Positions 50,436 to 57,759 of a stretch of 64,000 bases of DNA are shown here, piece by piece. The notes beneath the pieces are model-generated. The model searched no databases. It was not told the DNA's origin and saw only the letters and a list, made by a program, of their open reading frames with translations. Position numbers and translations under genes: made by a program. Position 1 is the first letter of the stretch. Every line of letters starts with the position of its first letter. The DNA is from JANOZM01 sp031429355 (lineage in GTDB: Bacteria > Pseudomonadota > Gammaproteobacteria > Burkholderiales > Burkholderiaceae_E): contig JANOZM010000013.1 in assembly GCA_031429355.1 (NCBI GenBank), forward strand, positions 62,001-126,000, written 5' to 3'.

Positions 50436-51129
50436 AACCTAATTTGCGGCGTTTGCTCAAAGCAACTAAACCAATGCCACCGAGGACTAACAAGGGGGCG
50501 CTACCAGGAACTGGAATTGAGCATCGGTCGTCGGCCAAATTGGCTTCAGTCAAACCAGTAGCACCTGCTACACAAGTAAACTTGATTGCGAAGTTCTTCC
50601 ATTGCGAATCAGCGGCGATGCTGGAGCTAAAAGTGACCGTAAACGGGTTAGTAATGCTAGTAACAGAATTGCCAGTAAACAGTTCGATCGTTAGGCCATT
50701 ATGTGCTGCAGTACGAACAACGCTTCCTGGACTAACATTTACGTTTCCGACGTCCAAGCCAACTTGCTCTAGCGTGATGCTAAAAAAGGTAGCTCGCGTG
50801 AGCGCAGTTTGCAGGTTTGATAAATTGAGCTCCCAAAGGACGGCTGAAACGGCGGCCGAAGTTGCGCCTGTGTTGATCGTTAGATTGCCGTTACCGACAT
50901 TGACTGATGCACCCACGCCGCCATCGGTATCGATAGTCAGGGTACGTTTAGACCAAAACCCAGTTGAGGCAGAAATGGAACTAGTGTTTGGCCCCAACAA
51001 AGAGGAAACGCTTGGTTGCGAGGTTAAAAAGTCATCTATGGTTATATTTGCGGCGTGCGATTGAGTGAAAGCCACCGCGATCACAAGAGTGGCGATACAA
51101 CCACGGATTTTCGATTTAAGACTTTTCAT
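50428..51129 (-). CDS. PEP-CTERM surface protein
   Basis: A 233-residue exported protein. It has a signal peptide (about 1-26, ending SHA), a mature domain starting NITIDDFLTSQPSVSSLLG, and a C-terminal sorting tail: PVPGSAPLLVLGGIGLVAL followed by SKRRK. The tail should be recognised by an exosortase, which is not encoded in this window. The domain is paralogous to the two PEP-CTERM proteins encoded upstream (shared xITxDDFxxxQ start). Its promoter region lacks the clear sigma-54 site of the other two. Confidence 0.85.
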   Translation of the reverse strand: MKSLKSKIRGCIATLVIAVAFTQSHAANITIDDFLTSQPSVSSLLGPNTSSISASTGFWSKRTLTIDTDGGVGASVNVGNGNLTINTGATSAAVSAVLWELNLSNLQTALTRATFFSITLEQVGLDVGNVNVSPGSVVRTAAHNGLTIELFTGNSVTSITNPFTVTFSSSIAADSQWKNFAIKFTCVAGATGLTEANLADDRCSIPVPGSAPLLVLGGIGLVALSKRRKLGFK

Positions 51130-51474
51130 TGCAACGTTCCTAGAATTTATGACCTGAGGTTACATCAATTCGAGATGCCCGTAACAACAGTGTGATTTAG
51201 TTAACAAATTCGTGAAAATATTTCTGTTTATAAAACGAATTAACGATCTTGTTTTGTATAAAAATTCAATCAAATCAATGGGTTGTGAGCCATAGTCTTT
51301 TGTGATTTGAAGTCTGCAAATAGGTTGACGCTCGGCTGCGCTATTTGCATGAACTTTTTATCGATTTAAACCAGCAACTTGGACAAAAAACTTAATGTAA
51401 ATAATGAAGTTAAAACAAATTATTTTTTTGGTTTCGCTAAGTGTTGAAATATCGAAACAAGTCAAAGGAGTTTC
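51130..51474. other. AT-rich intergenic region with an inverted repeat
   Basis: About 345 bases between two minus-strand genes; it should hold the promoter of the PEP-CTERM gene at 50428-51129. TGCAAATAG (51315-51323) and CTATTTGCA (51341-51349) are perfect 9-bp inverted arms with a 17-base spacer. No T-run follows. No gene or sigma-54 consensus was found; a degenerate resemblance (TCACAC-N5-TTACG) lies at about 51180-51196. Confidence 0.4.
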
Positions 51475-51903
51475 TTAGTTGTTTTTCGGCTTCAGCCGAC
51501 TTTGAACAGCAATTTCAAGCTTTTGTGCAATTTGGAATTGAGAAAGACGTAATCGGTAGTTGGTAGAAAGTATCGATGCAAATCGGTCAAGCGAAAGGCT
51601 TCGATCAATGTTGTTTTCAACTTCGACCAACTCACTAGCATAGGCTTGTACTTCACAATTACAACGATAAGCACTTGACAAGTAGTACATCAAAAAATGC
51701 AAAAGAAACCCATTTGCGAGTGTCTGCTTAACGTGCTCGAGCTCGTGCAACCATGTCGATTTATCATCCCAGTAATCTTCTCTTATCAATATGATCGGGC
51801 CGAAACAAACGCCAACCGTACGTCGAGTCATTGACTTCGAGTATCGAATTCCCAGAACGGGAAGTGAAATGTATTGAAATTTACAGCTTCGAAGTTTAAA
51901 CAT
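51475..51903 (-). CDS. Small protein with a HELEH zinc-peptidase-like motif
   Basis: A 142-residue protein of unknown family. The motif TWLHELEHVKQ (about 50-60) matches the HExxH zinc-binding pattern of metallopeptidases, and a following FLLHFLMYYLSSAYRCNCEVQAYASE contains hydrophobic residues and an E-x3-Y that could supply a third ligand. It may be membrane-associated. It sits between two PEP-CTERM genes, directly after the terminator of one, so it is probably transcribed on its own. Function is unknown. Confidence 0.55.
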   Translation of the reverse strand: MFKLRSCKFQYISLPVLGIRYSKSMTRRTVGVCFGPIILIREDYWDDKSTWLHELEHVKQTLANGFLLHFLMYYLSSAYRCNCEVQAYASELVEVENNIDRSLSLDRFASILSTNYRLRLSQFQIAQKLEIAVQSRLKPKNN

Positions 51904-51934
51904 TCAAACGACTATTAAAATTTGAAAATAAAAA

Positions 51935-51952
51935 ACCGCCCCTAAGGACGGT
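51935..51952 (-). terminator. Rho-independent terminator of a PEP-CTERM gene
   Basis: A stem of 7 pairs with one mismatch (ACCGCCC / GGACGGT, loop CTAA) lies 32 bases after the stop of the PEP-CTERM gene at 51984. On the minus strand it is followed by TTTTTTATTTTC. The plus side also has CTTTTATT, so it could act both ways. Confidence 0.75.
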
Positions 51953-51983
51953 CTTTTATTAGTTGTTTTCACAACCGTCCAAA

Positions 51984-52664
51984 CTACGCCTTACGACGTA
52001 AAGCTGCTAGACCTAATAAGCCCAAACCTAACAAGGCTACTGAGCCAGGAACTGGAACAGCTGTAGTACCGCACTTGGCTGAGCCAATACGATCAGCGTC
52101 GCGAATTACTGTGCCAGCGCAGGTGTATGTCAAGAATACGGCGTCCCAAGTTGAGTCAACTGCAACAGCTGACGCAAATGTAACTGTAAACGGATTAGGT
52201 ACGGAACCGCCTGAATACAATACGAAACGGCCTGGGCCAGTATATGTGCGAACTGCGGAACCTGCTGCACTAACGCCAACGCCGCCCTGATCTAACGAAG
52301 TCGCAGCAATAGCGATCTCGAAGAATGAAGCCGATCCAACAGCGGCCAAGATTTTGGTGAAGTCTAGTGTCCAAGAAACCGTGGTTGTTGAAGTAACACC
52401 AACGTCGTTAGAGATTGACAATAAACCGCCGCGAATTAGCGAGCTAACGCCAACTTCACCAGCAACACCACCGGTGTCAGCTACTGCAGTCAAATCGCGC
52501 TTGGTAAAAGCTTGTGTTGTGGTGTTCAAGGTTGTTGTAACGGCTGCACCTGTTGAACGGGCTACTGGTTGAGCGATGCCGAAATCGTCAAGAATGATTT
52601 CGCCGGCACTAGCTGCAACAGAAAATGCTGCTAAGACAGAACCTGCTAATAATTTGTATTTCAT
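51984..52664 (-). CDS. PEP-CTERM surface protein
   Basis: A 226-residue exported protein: signal peptide about 1-20 (ASAGE), then EIILDDFGIAQPVARS, a beta-rich domain, and a textbook PEP-CTERM tail (VPVPGSVALLGLGLLGLAAL plus RRKA). It is a paralogue of the neighbouring PEP-CTERM proteins. Two thirds of the domain (STTTVSWTLDFTKILAA, SFFEIAIAATSLDQGGVGVS, FTVTFASAVAVDSTWD, YTCAG) follow the same plan as in the other two. Expression is probably driven by the sigma-54 promoter at 52717-52732. Confidence 0.9.
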   Translation of the reverse strand: MKYKLLAGSVLAAFSVAASAGEIILDDFGIAQPVARSTGAAVTTTLNTTTQAFTKRDLTAVADTGGVAGEVGVSSLIRGGLLSISNDVGVTSTTTVSWTLDFTKILAAVGSASFFEIAIAATSLDQGGVGVSAAGSAVRTYTGPGRFVLYSGGSVPNPFTVTFASAVAVDSTWDAVFLTYTCAGTVIRDADRIGSAKCGTTAVPVPGSVALLGLGLLGLAALRRKA

Positions 52665-52716
52665 TTGAATCTCCTAGAAACGAGCCGAATGATATTTTTG
52701 ACTCTTAATCGGACAA

Positions 52717-52732
52717 AGCAAGCTGTGTGCCA
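52717..52732 (-). promoter_or_regulatory. Sigma-54 promoter of PEP-CTERM gene
   Basis: Read on the minus strand the sequence is TGGCAC-ACAGC-TTGCT, the exact -24/-12 consensus of RpoN-dependent promoters with the required 5-base gap. It lies 53 bases upstream of the ATG of the PEP-CTERM gene at 52664. The flanks resemble those of the promoter at 53617. Confidence 0.85.
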
Positions 52733-52817
52733 GATTGATAACTATCTGATTATATTGAATTATTTTATCTTGAACGGTCTGGTCGAATATGGTTTGTAAT
52801 CAAACTCGACAAAAAAA

Positions 52818-52835
52818 AGCACCTCGAAAGGTGCT
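52818..52835 (-). terminator. Rho-independent terminator of a PEP-CTERM gene
   Basis: AGCACCT and AGGTGCT form a perfect 7-bp stem with a CGAA/TTCG tetraloop, about 30 bases after the stop of the PEP-CTERM gene at 52866. On the minus strand eight T-type bases follow. Confidence 0.85.
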
Positions 52836-52865
52836 CTTTTAACAACTTGTTACGACTCGAAACAA

Positions 52866-53552
52866 TTAGGCAGATTTGCGTCGCGCTAAAGCTACTAAAC
52901 CAAGGCCAAGCAAAGCTAAGCTGCCTGGTACGGGAACTTGTGCAGGTGGAGTGCAAATGCCTGTTCTTTCGTTCAGCGTGTTACCAGTTGCACAGCTGTA
53001 GGTCATTTTTAAGTTGTCAAATGTGGTGTCTACAGCAATGCCAGTCGAAAACATCAGTGAGTAAGGTGAAGCCGCGCCTGGTCCTAAATTTAAAGTCGTG
53101 ATCGCTACGCTTGGTGAACCTACGGTACGCACGGCAGATCCGGTTCCGCTAATCGTCACTGTACTAACGTCCTGCGAGGTACTTTCGATTGAGAAAGAGA
53201 TGTTCGTTGCGCTGGCAATAATGGCTTGCAATGCAGCGTTAAAGTTCCATACGACTGTAGTGTCCGACGACGCTCCAGTTGGATTGTTAATGATTAGCTG
53301 TCCTGTTGCATCTGTTCCCGAGTTAACAACGCGAACTAACGAAGTGCTATCGGTAGTACCTGCAGCGGTTTGAACCACTGTAAGGTTGCGGGATGTCCAA
53401 TAAGTGCCGCCTACAGCTGAAGTGGTGCTGGTACCGGTTGGACTAGAACCAGTTGCTTGCGCAATTTCGAAATCATCAACTGTGATGACAGCGGCAAAAG
53501 ATGATGTACTAGTTAATAAAGCTAACGCTAAGAGACTGAGCTTGGATTTCAT
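52866..53552 (-). CDS. PEP-CTERM surface protein
   Basis: A 228-residue exported protein. The frame extends 43 codons upstream, but ATG 53552 has CGGAGA about 5 bases before it and starts a clear signal peptide (MKSKLSLLALALLTSTSSFA). The mature part opens AVITVDDFEIAQATGSS; the tail is VPVPGSLALLGLGLVAL plus ARRKSA. Paralogue of the two PEP-CTERM proteins encoded downstream. The exosortase that would cut at the PEP-type motif is not in the window. Confidence 0.9.
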   Translation of the reverse strand: MKSKLSLLALALLTSTSSFAAVITVDDFEIAQATGSSPTGTSTTSAVGGTYWTSRNLTVVQTAAGTTDSTSLVRVVNSGTDATGQLIINNPTGASSDTTVVWNFNAALQAIIASATNISFSIESTSQDVSTVTISGTGSAVRTVGSPSVAITTLNLGPGAASPYSLMFSTGIAVDTTFDNLKMTYSCATGNTLNERTGICTPPAQVPVPGSLALLGLGLVALARRKSA

Positions 53553-53616
53553 GTAATTCTCCGAAAGGTTGGAAATGATTGACAGTCTCGTTGTAGGCTG
53601 CCATGCAAAGCAACAA

Positions 53617-53632
53617 AGCAATTGCTGTGCCA
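53617..53632 (-). promoter_or_regulatory. Sigma-54 promoter of PEP-CTERM gene
   Basis: On the minus strand the sequence is TGGCAC-AGCAA-TTGCT, the exact -24/-12 consensus, 65 bases upstream of the ATG at 53552. Compared with the promoter at 52717, about 30 upstream bases (ATTCAAT...ATCAG...GTTA) and the downstream TTTGT are also conserved. Confidence 0.85.
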
Positions 53633-53910
53633 AATCACTAACCAACTGATTTAATTGAATAAAATATCTTCTAATCGCCAATCTGCAGTTTGTATGTCTC
53701 TTGCGGCGACTTTAGTGGTCGAATGTCACGAATGTGTTCGCAGGCACCATTAATTTTGATGACTTATTCCACATTAAGATGCGTCGAGTAACAGGAACTG
53801 TGAACTAATTCTCAATTCGCTTGAGGCACCACGTAAATTTCACCGACAAAGGGTCGAATTGCCCGAATTAGCTTTTTTGGGGTTCTTAATAACTGCCGTA
53901 AACTCGCCAA

Positions 53911-55095
53911 ATGAACGATTATTCGTATAAACCCAGCCGCAATTCAAAACTTCTGAGCTTGATACTTATCTTGATCGGGGTCGCTCATGTCTTGTTAATG
54001 GCTGGTGCCGATTCGGTTTTGACTTCGATTCAAGGGAACTTGATGGGGCGCAAGGTTATTACGGTTGAAATTTTCGGCGAAGGGCGAGGAAAGGCTGTTG
54101 TACCCGCTACAGAAATAAAAAAGCTTCCGTCGGTAGAACCTACTCGCTCGAAAGACTCGGCTAAGCCCCAACGAGCGCTACCGGCTAAAGCATCGCCAGC
54201 AAAGGTTGAAACAGCAACCGAATCCGGTTCGCTAGTCCCAACAGACCTGAAAACGCCAAGTAACGAAGTTGTCGGTTCCGAGAGCAGTCAAGTACTTGAA
54301 GCAGACCGACCAAGTATTACTGTCGATAAAGTGGAATTAAGTAAACAAGCCATTGTTTCTGGTGAAAGCGTTGCGCCGGACACCGGCAACAAGCAAGCGG
54401 CCGTGCAAGAGGCATCAGATTCGCTCAAAATTGATTTGCCTAGGGTCGGAGCGCTTAAGTCTCCACAAAACTACATTTTTGAAGTCTTTCAAGGAGAGGC
54501 TTCTGAGGCAAAGTCGGTTGGTCGAATTAAATTTGATCTCGAAGTTAACAACGCTAGCTACCAAAGCCGGTTTGCAATTCGCTTTAATTGGGTGACCCGT
54601 CTTATCGCTGAAGATAGGGAATGGGTTAGCCAAGGGCGGGTTGACGACTTTGGGCTAAAGCCGCAAAAGATTATCGAACAACGCGGTAAACGTAGTCCTA
54701 AGACAATTGTTCTTGATCACGACGCATCAGTTGGTAAAGTTGCAGACACTATGTTCCCGATTCAGACGGGCTTGCAAGATAGGACTTCAATCATTTGGCA
54801 ATTTGGTCTGCTCGCTCGGTCAAATCCCGAGAAATACGCACGCGGAGTTGAGTTTGACTTTCCGCTGCTTGTTTCAAGCAAAATGGTAGCTAGTAAGTGG
54901 CGCTCGAAACTCGAGACCATCAACATTGGCGGGCGTAATATTGAGGCGATTCATTTTGTTCGCACTGATATGCGTGACGATGATGTACGTTTCGAATTTT
55001 GGCTAAGTTCAGAGCTAGATATGTCGCCAGTTAAGTTAACAATTTCAGATGGTAAGGGGCGAAAATTTGATGTCGTGCGAGAGAAACTATCCTAA
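53911..55095 (+). CDS. DUF3108 domain protein with membrane anchor
   Basis: A 394-residue protein: an N-terminal membrane segment (about 13-33), a Ser/Lys/Glu-rich linker (about 60-180) and a DUF3108 domain (about 190-394) with FEVFQGEASEAKSVGRIKFDLEVNN, GLKPQKIIEQRGKR and VRFEFWLSSELDMSPVKLTISDGKG. The architecture suggests a periplasmic domain held on the inner membrane. The function of DUF3108 is not known. Its 3' end overlaps the rhodanese gene by 26 nt. Confidence 0.75.
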   Translation: MNDYSYKPSRNSKLLSLILILIGVAHVLLMAGADSVLTSIQGNLMGRKVITVEIFGEGRGKAVVPATEIKKLPSVEPTRSKDSAKPQRALPAKASPAKVETATESGSLVPTDLKTPSNEVVGSESSQVLEADRPSITVDKVELSKQAIVSGESVAPDTGNKQAAVQEASDSLKIDLPRVGALKSPQNYIFEVFQGEASEAKSVGRIKFDLEVNNASYQSRFAIRFNWVTRLIAEDREWVSQGRVDDFGLKPQKIIEQRGKRSPKTIVLDHDASVGKVADTMFPIQTGLQDRTSIIWQFGLLARSNPEKYARGVEFDFPLLVSSKMVASKWRSKLETINIGGRNIEAIHFVRTDMRDDDVRFEFWLSSELDMSPVKLTISDGKGRKFDVVREKLS

Positions 55096-55642
55096 TACGC
55101 AGTTACGTGATCGTCGCTTTTTCCTTAGCTGTATCGCTGCCGCCACCTGCCTAAACGCGACTGCTGCCCATGCGCAAGCAAATTGGCCTTGGTCGCCGAT
55201 GACTTGGACACGAGTGGATCAGATGATTGAACGCGAGTTTCCCAGTGTTCCTTTTATATCAACGAACACTTTGGCCGATCAGATGAAAACACCAGAACCG
55301 CGCTTGATAATTGATGTGCGCGATATAAAAGAATTTTCGGTCAGCCACATTGAAGGGGCGATTCAAGCCGATTCGATAGCCAAAATACAAACTTTAATTG
55401 AGATGCACCCAAATGTTAAGCAAGTCGTGCTGTATTGTTCCGTTGGCTACCGTTCGGCAAAGTACGTTCAGCAATTGCGCCTTTTGAACAAAAGTAATGT
55501 CTTTAATTTGAAAGGTTCGTTGTTTGCTTGGGCGAACGAAGGCAAGCCCCTCTTCGCTGGGAAAGCGAAGGCCTCAAGGGTTCACCCGTTCGATGCTAAA
55601 TGGGGTGAGTTATTAAAGCCTGAATTACGAGCACCAATTTAA
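55070..55642 (+). CDS. Exported rhodanese-like protein
   Basis: A 190-residue protein with a Tat-like signal (RDRRFFLSC at about 14-22, ending AHAQ) and a rhodanese domain (about 60-160): RLIIDVRDIKEFSVSHIEGAI and the active-site loop VLYCSVGYRSAKYVQQL with its cysteine. It could transfer sulfur in the periplasm. The start at 55070 (AAGGGG about 10 bases upstream) is used; a longer frame begins at 55049. Coupled with the DUF3108 gene by overlap. Confidence 0.75.
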   Translation: MSCERNYPNTQLRDRRFFLSCIAAATCLNATAAHAQANWPWSPMTWTRVDQMIEREFPSVPFISTNTLADQMKTPEPRLIIDVRDIKEFSVSHIEGAIQADSIAKIQTLIEMHPNVKQVVLYCSVGYRSAKYVQQLRLLNKSNVFNLKGSLFAWANEGKPLFAGKAKASRVHPFDAKWGELLKPELRAPI

Positions 55643-55712
55643 CAATCGCGGCAGGGTACCTTTTGTTAACCGCCTATAAACGAAGCGATGTTTGATTTAT
55701 AGGGGGTTGTGA

Positions 55713-55820
55713 ATGTTTGAACTAAAAAACCACTGGCCTCTAGGCCGTTTGGCCGATTGCATTCGTGGCCTTAATTTGTCAAACTCCATTTCGATATTAT
55801 TATTGGAGCGCGGACAGTGA
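55713..55820 (+). CDS. Small ORF coupled to the hybrid histidine kinase
   Basis: A 35-codon frame (ATG 55713 to TGA 55818-55820) with a strong ribosome binding site, AGGGGG, 6-7 bases upstream. Its stop overlaps the GTG start of the hybrid kinase by 4 nt (GTGA). It starts MFELKNHWPLGRLADC and ends with a Leu-rich stretch and LERGQ; the kinase's own ribosome binding site lies inside it. It could be a small regulatory partner or a leader peptide that sets kinase translation. No family is recognised, and chance cannot be excluded. Confidence 0.5.
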   Translation: MFELKNHWPLGRLADCIRGLNLSNSISILLLERGQ

Positions 55821-57718
55821 AATTAGTCTCAAGCTTGGCAAAACGCCTGCATTTGGGAACCGATCGCCTCGATGATTTGGTCGAGCTTCCTCCTTTAATT
55901 GCCATTTCGACTGTTGTATTCGGTTTTATTTGCGCAATGTCTGCACCCCACCCTTTGCAAGGAATTGGGTTTATGTTGCTTAGTTTTGCACTGGCTTTAT
56001 TGTTCGAGTATTTTCGAATTCGCCCAAGCAATTCAAGGACGTTAAAATCTGTACCAAGTTTGCAATTAAATTCGGTTACAAAATCAGCGATTGCGTTTAA
56101 ACCGATTTATGCGGTCACTTCAATACTTGGATGTTCACTTGCTTTGCAAGGGTTCTTGTATCAACAACAATCACTAAACCCTTTGCGCGAAGTGGCTGCA
56201 ACTGCGTTGCACTTAGTGTGGCTGGCAGCAACTTTTAGTTTTATTGCTGCACCACGACTTTGGCTGTGTTTAGTCATACCTTCTGGTCTAGTTTTAAGCT
56301 TACAAGCAGCCACTGGTTCGCAATTTGCAGGTGAAGTTTTGGCCCTTGTGCTTTGCGCTTCTTTAATTATGCAATTAGCTTATTTGTTACGCGCTAATCG
56401 ATTGCTTAACGAAGCCATGAATCGCGATAAAGCCAATGTGGGTTTAATTCGAGAGCTAGAAAATGCACGATTACAAGCCGATCAGTTACGTGAAATTGCT
56501 GAAGAAGCTAATCGGGCAAAAACGCGATTTTTAGCCTCGGCTAGCCACGATTTACGGCAGCCGTTAACAGCGCTTTCTTTATATTCCGAAACTCTAAACC
56601 AAGTCGCGCGCGGCGTAGCCACGAAAGAGGTTGCAGAACATATCGACGCGAGCGTCCGTAATTTAGAAAAGTTGTTTAACTCATTGCTGGATTTGTCAAA
56701 GCTAGACGCAGGTGTAGTGCAAGTTAACCAGCGTTTAGTTTCAGTTCAGGATTTGCTTAATCGTTTAGTTGATGAATATGCGGAGCAAGCGAGTTCACGC
56801 GATTTAAAACTAGTAGCAATTGGCAATGATGAGTGGATTGAAACCGATCCAATCTTATTTGAGCGTATGGTACGCAATTTATTGGAAAACGCGTTGCGCT
56901 ATACGAAGCATGGTGAAATTAAACTGGCTTGGAAGAAGATCGGCCAAAAAATTTCGATTGAAGTGGCAGACACGGGCCCAGGAATTCCAGCTTCCGAGCG
57001 CGATAGAATTTTTGATGAGTATTATCAAATTAGCAACCCAGGCCGTAACCGCAGCAAAGGTTTAGGTATTGGATTATCCATTGTGCGCAAATTAGCCGAA
57101 CTGCTCGATTTCGAAATTGTTCTCGAATCGGAGCTAGGGCGCGGGTCTATTTTTCGGTTGATTGGCCGAGTCGCTGAAAAACCGTTAATTCGTCGTAATG
57201 AGGAAACGCCGACGCAGTATTTTGTAGATGGTGCGTTACGTGGCAAGCGCGTGTTACTAATTGATGACGACGAAGAAATTTTGCTGGCGGCCGCATTAAT
57301 GCTGCGGCTTGAGGGGTGTGAGATCGAAGCGGCTATTAATCGAGTTGAAGCGATGGCTGCATTTTCCGGAACCAAGCCGGACGCCATTGTTGCAGATTAT
57401 CGATTAAATGATGGTGATACTGGCCTGAGTGTTTTACAGGCGTTTAAGTCGAAGTTTCCCGATATTCGAGGGTTGGTCTTAACAGGCGATACTGGACCCG
57501 AGCCGCTTCGCGAAGTTCTCAGTAGTGGGTATCGAATTCTTCATAAACCGATACGTGCGATGGAATTAGTGGCGCAAATTCGAACGCTGCTCGGCCTTGT
57601 TTATACTGAGCCGGCGCGGGCAGAATCTATTAGTGGTCTTTACAGCCAAGGTAAGACCAGCTTAAGCCAAGGCTTAATCGTTGAGCAGCGACGAGGCAAG
57701 TACAACCCTAGTGTTTAA
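55817..57718 (+). CDS. Hybrid sensor histidine kinase / response regulator
   Basis: A 633-residue membrane kinase. About six membrane segments occupy 25-195, without a recognised sensor domain. A coiled-coil linker (about 200-235) leads to the dimerisation helix FLASASHDLRQPLTALSLYSE with the phospho-accepting H244. The ATPase domain has NLLENALRYT, DTGPGIP and GLGIGLSIVRKL (about 350-470). The receiver (about 475-595) has LLIDDDEE, the phospho-aspartate D527 in VADYRL and LHKPI. No DNA-binding output is fused. GTG start with GGAG 8 bases upstream. The cognate regulator and signal are unknown. Confidence 0.9.
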   Translation: MKLVSSLAKRLHLGTDRLDDLVELPPLIAISTVVFGFICAMSAPHPLQGIGFMLLSFALALLFEYFRIRPSNSRTLKSVPSLQLNSVTKSAIAFKPIYAVTSILGCSLALQGFLYQQQSLNPLREVAATALHLVWLAATFSFIAAPRLWLCLVIPSGLVLSLQAATGSQFAGEVLALVLCASLIMQLAYLLRANRLLNEAMNRDKANVGLIRELENARLQADQLREIAEEANRAKTRFLASASHDLRQPLTALSLYSETLNQVARGVATKEVAEHIDASVRNLEKLFNSLLDLSKLDAGVVQVNQRLVSVQDLLNRLVDEYAEQASSRDLKLVAIGNDEWIETDPILFERMVRNLLENALRYTKHGEIKLAWKKIGQKISIEVADTGPGIPASERDRIFDEYYQISNPGRNRSKGLGIGLSIVRKLAELLDFEIVLESELGRGSIFRLIGRVAEKPLIRRNEETPTQYFVDGALRGKRVLLIDDDEEILLAAALMLRLEGCEIEAAINRVEAMAAFSGTKPDAIVADYRLNDGDTGLSVLQAFKSKFPDIRGLVLTGDTGPEPLREVLSSGYRILHKPIRAMELVAQIRTLLGLVYTEPARAESISGLYSQGKTSLSQGLIVEQRRGKYNPSV

Positions 57719-57759
57719 AACATGACATTGGCGAAACGCTAAAGCAATCGAGCTACGAC

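Noticed and set aside
50444..51064. 206-codon plus-strand frame
   Set aside because: Antisense to the PEP-CTERM gene, which has a signal peptide and a sorting tail.
55817..57718. Identification of the hybrid kinase as PrsK, the regulator of the nearby PEP-CTERM genes
   Set aside because: PrsK is not fused to a receiver and has different N-terminal features; nearness alone is not enough.
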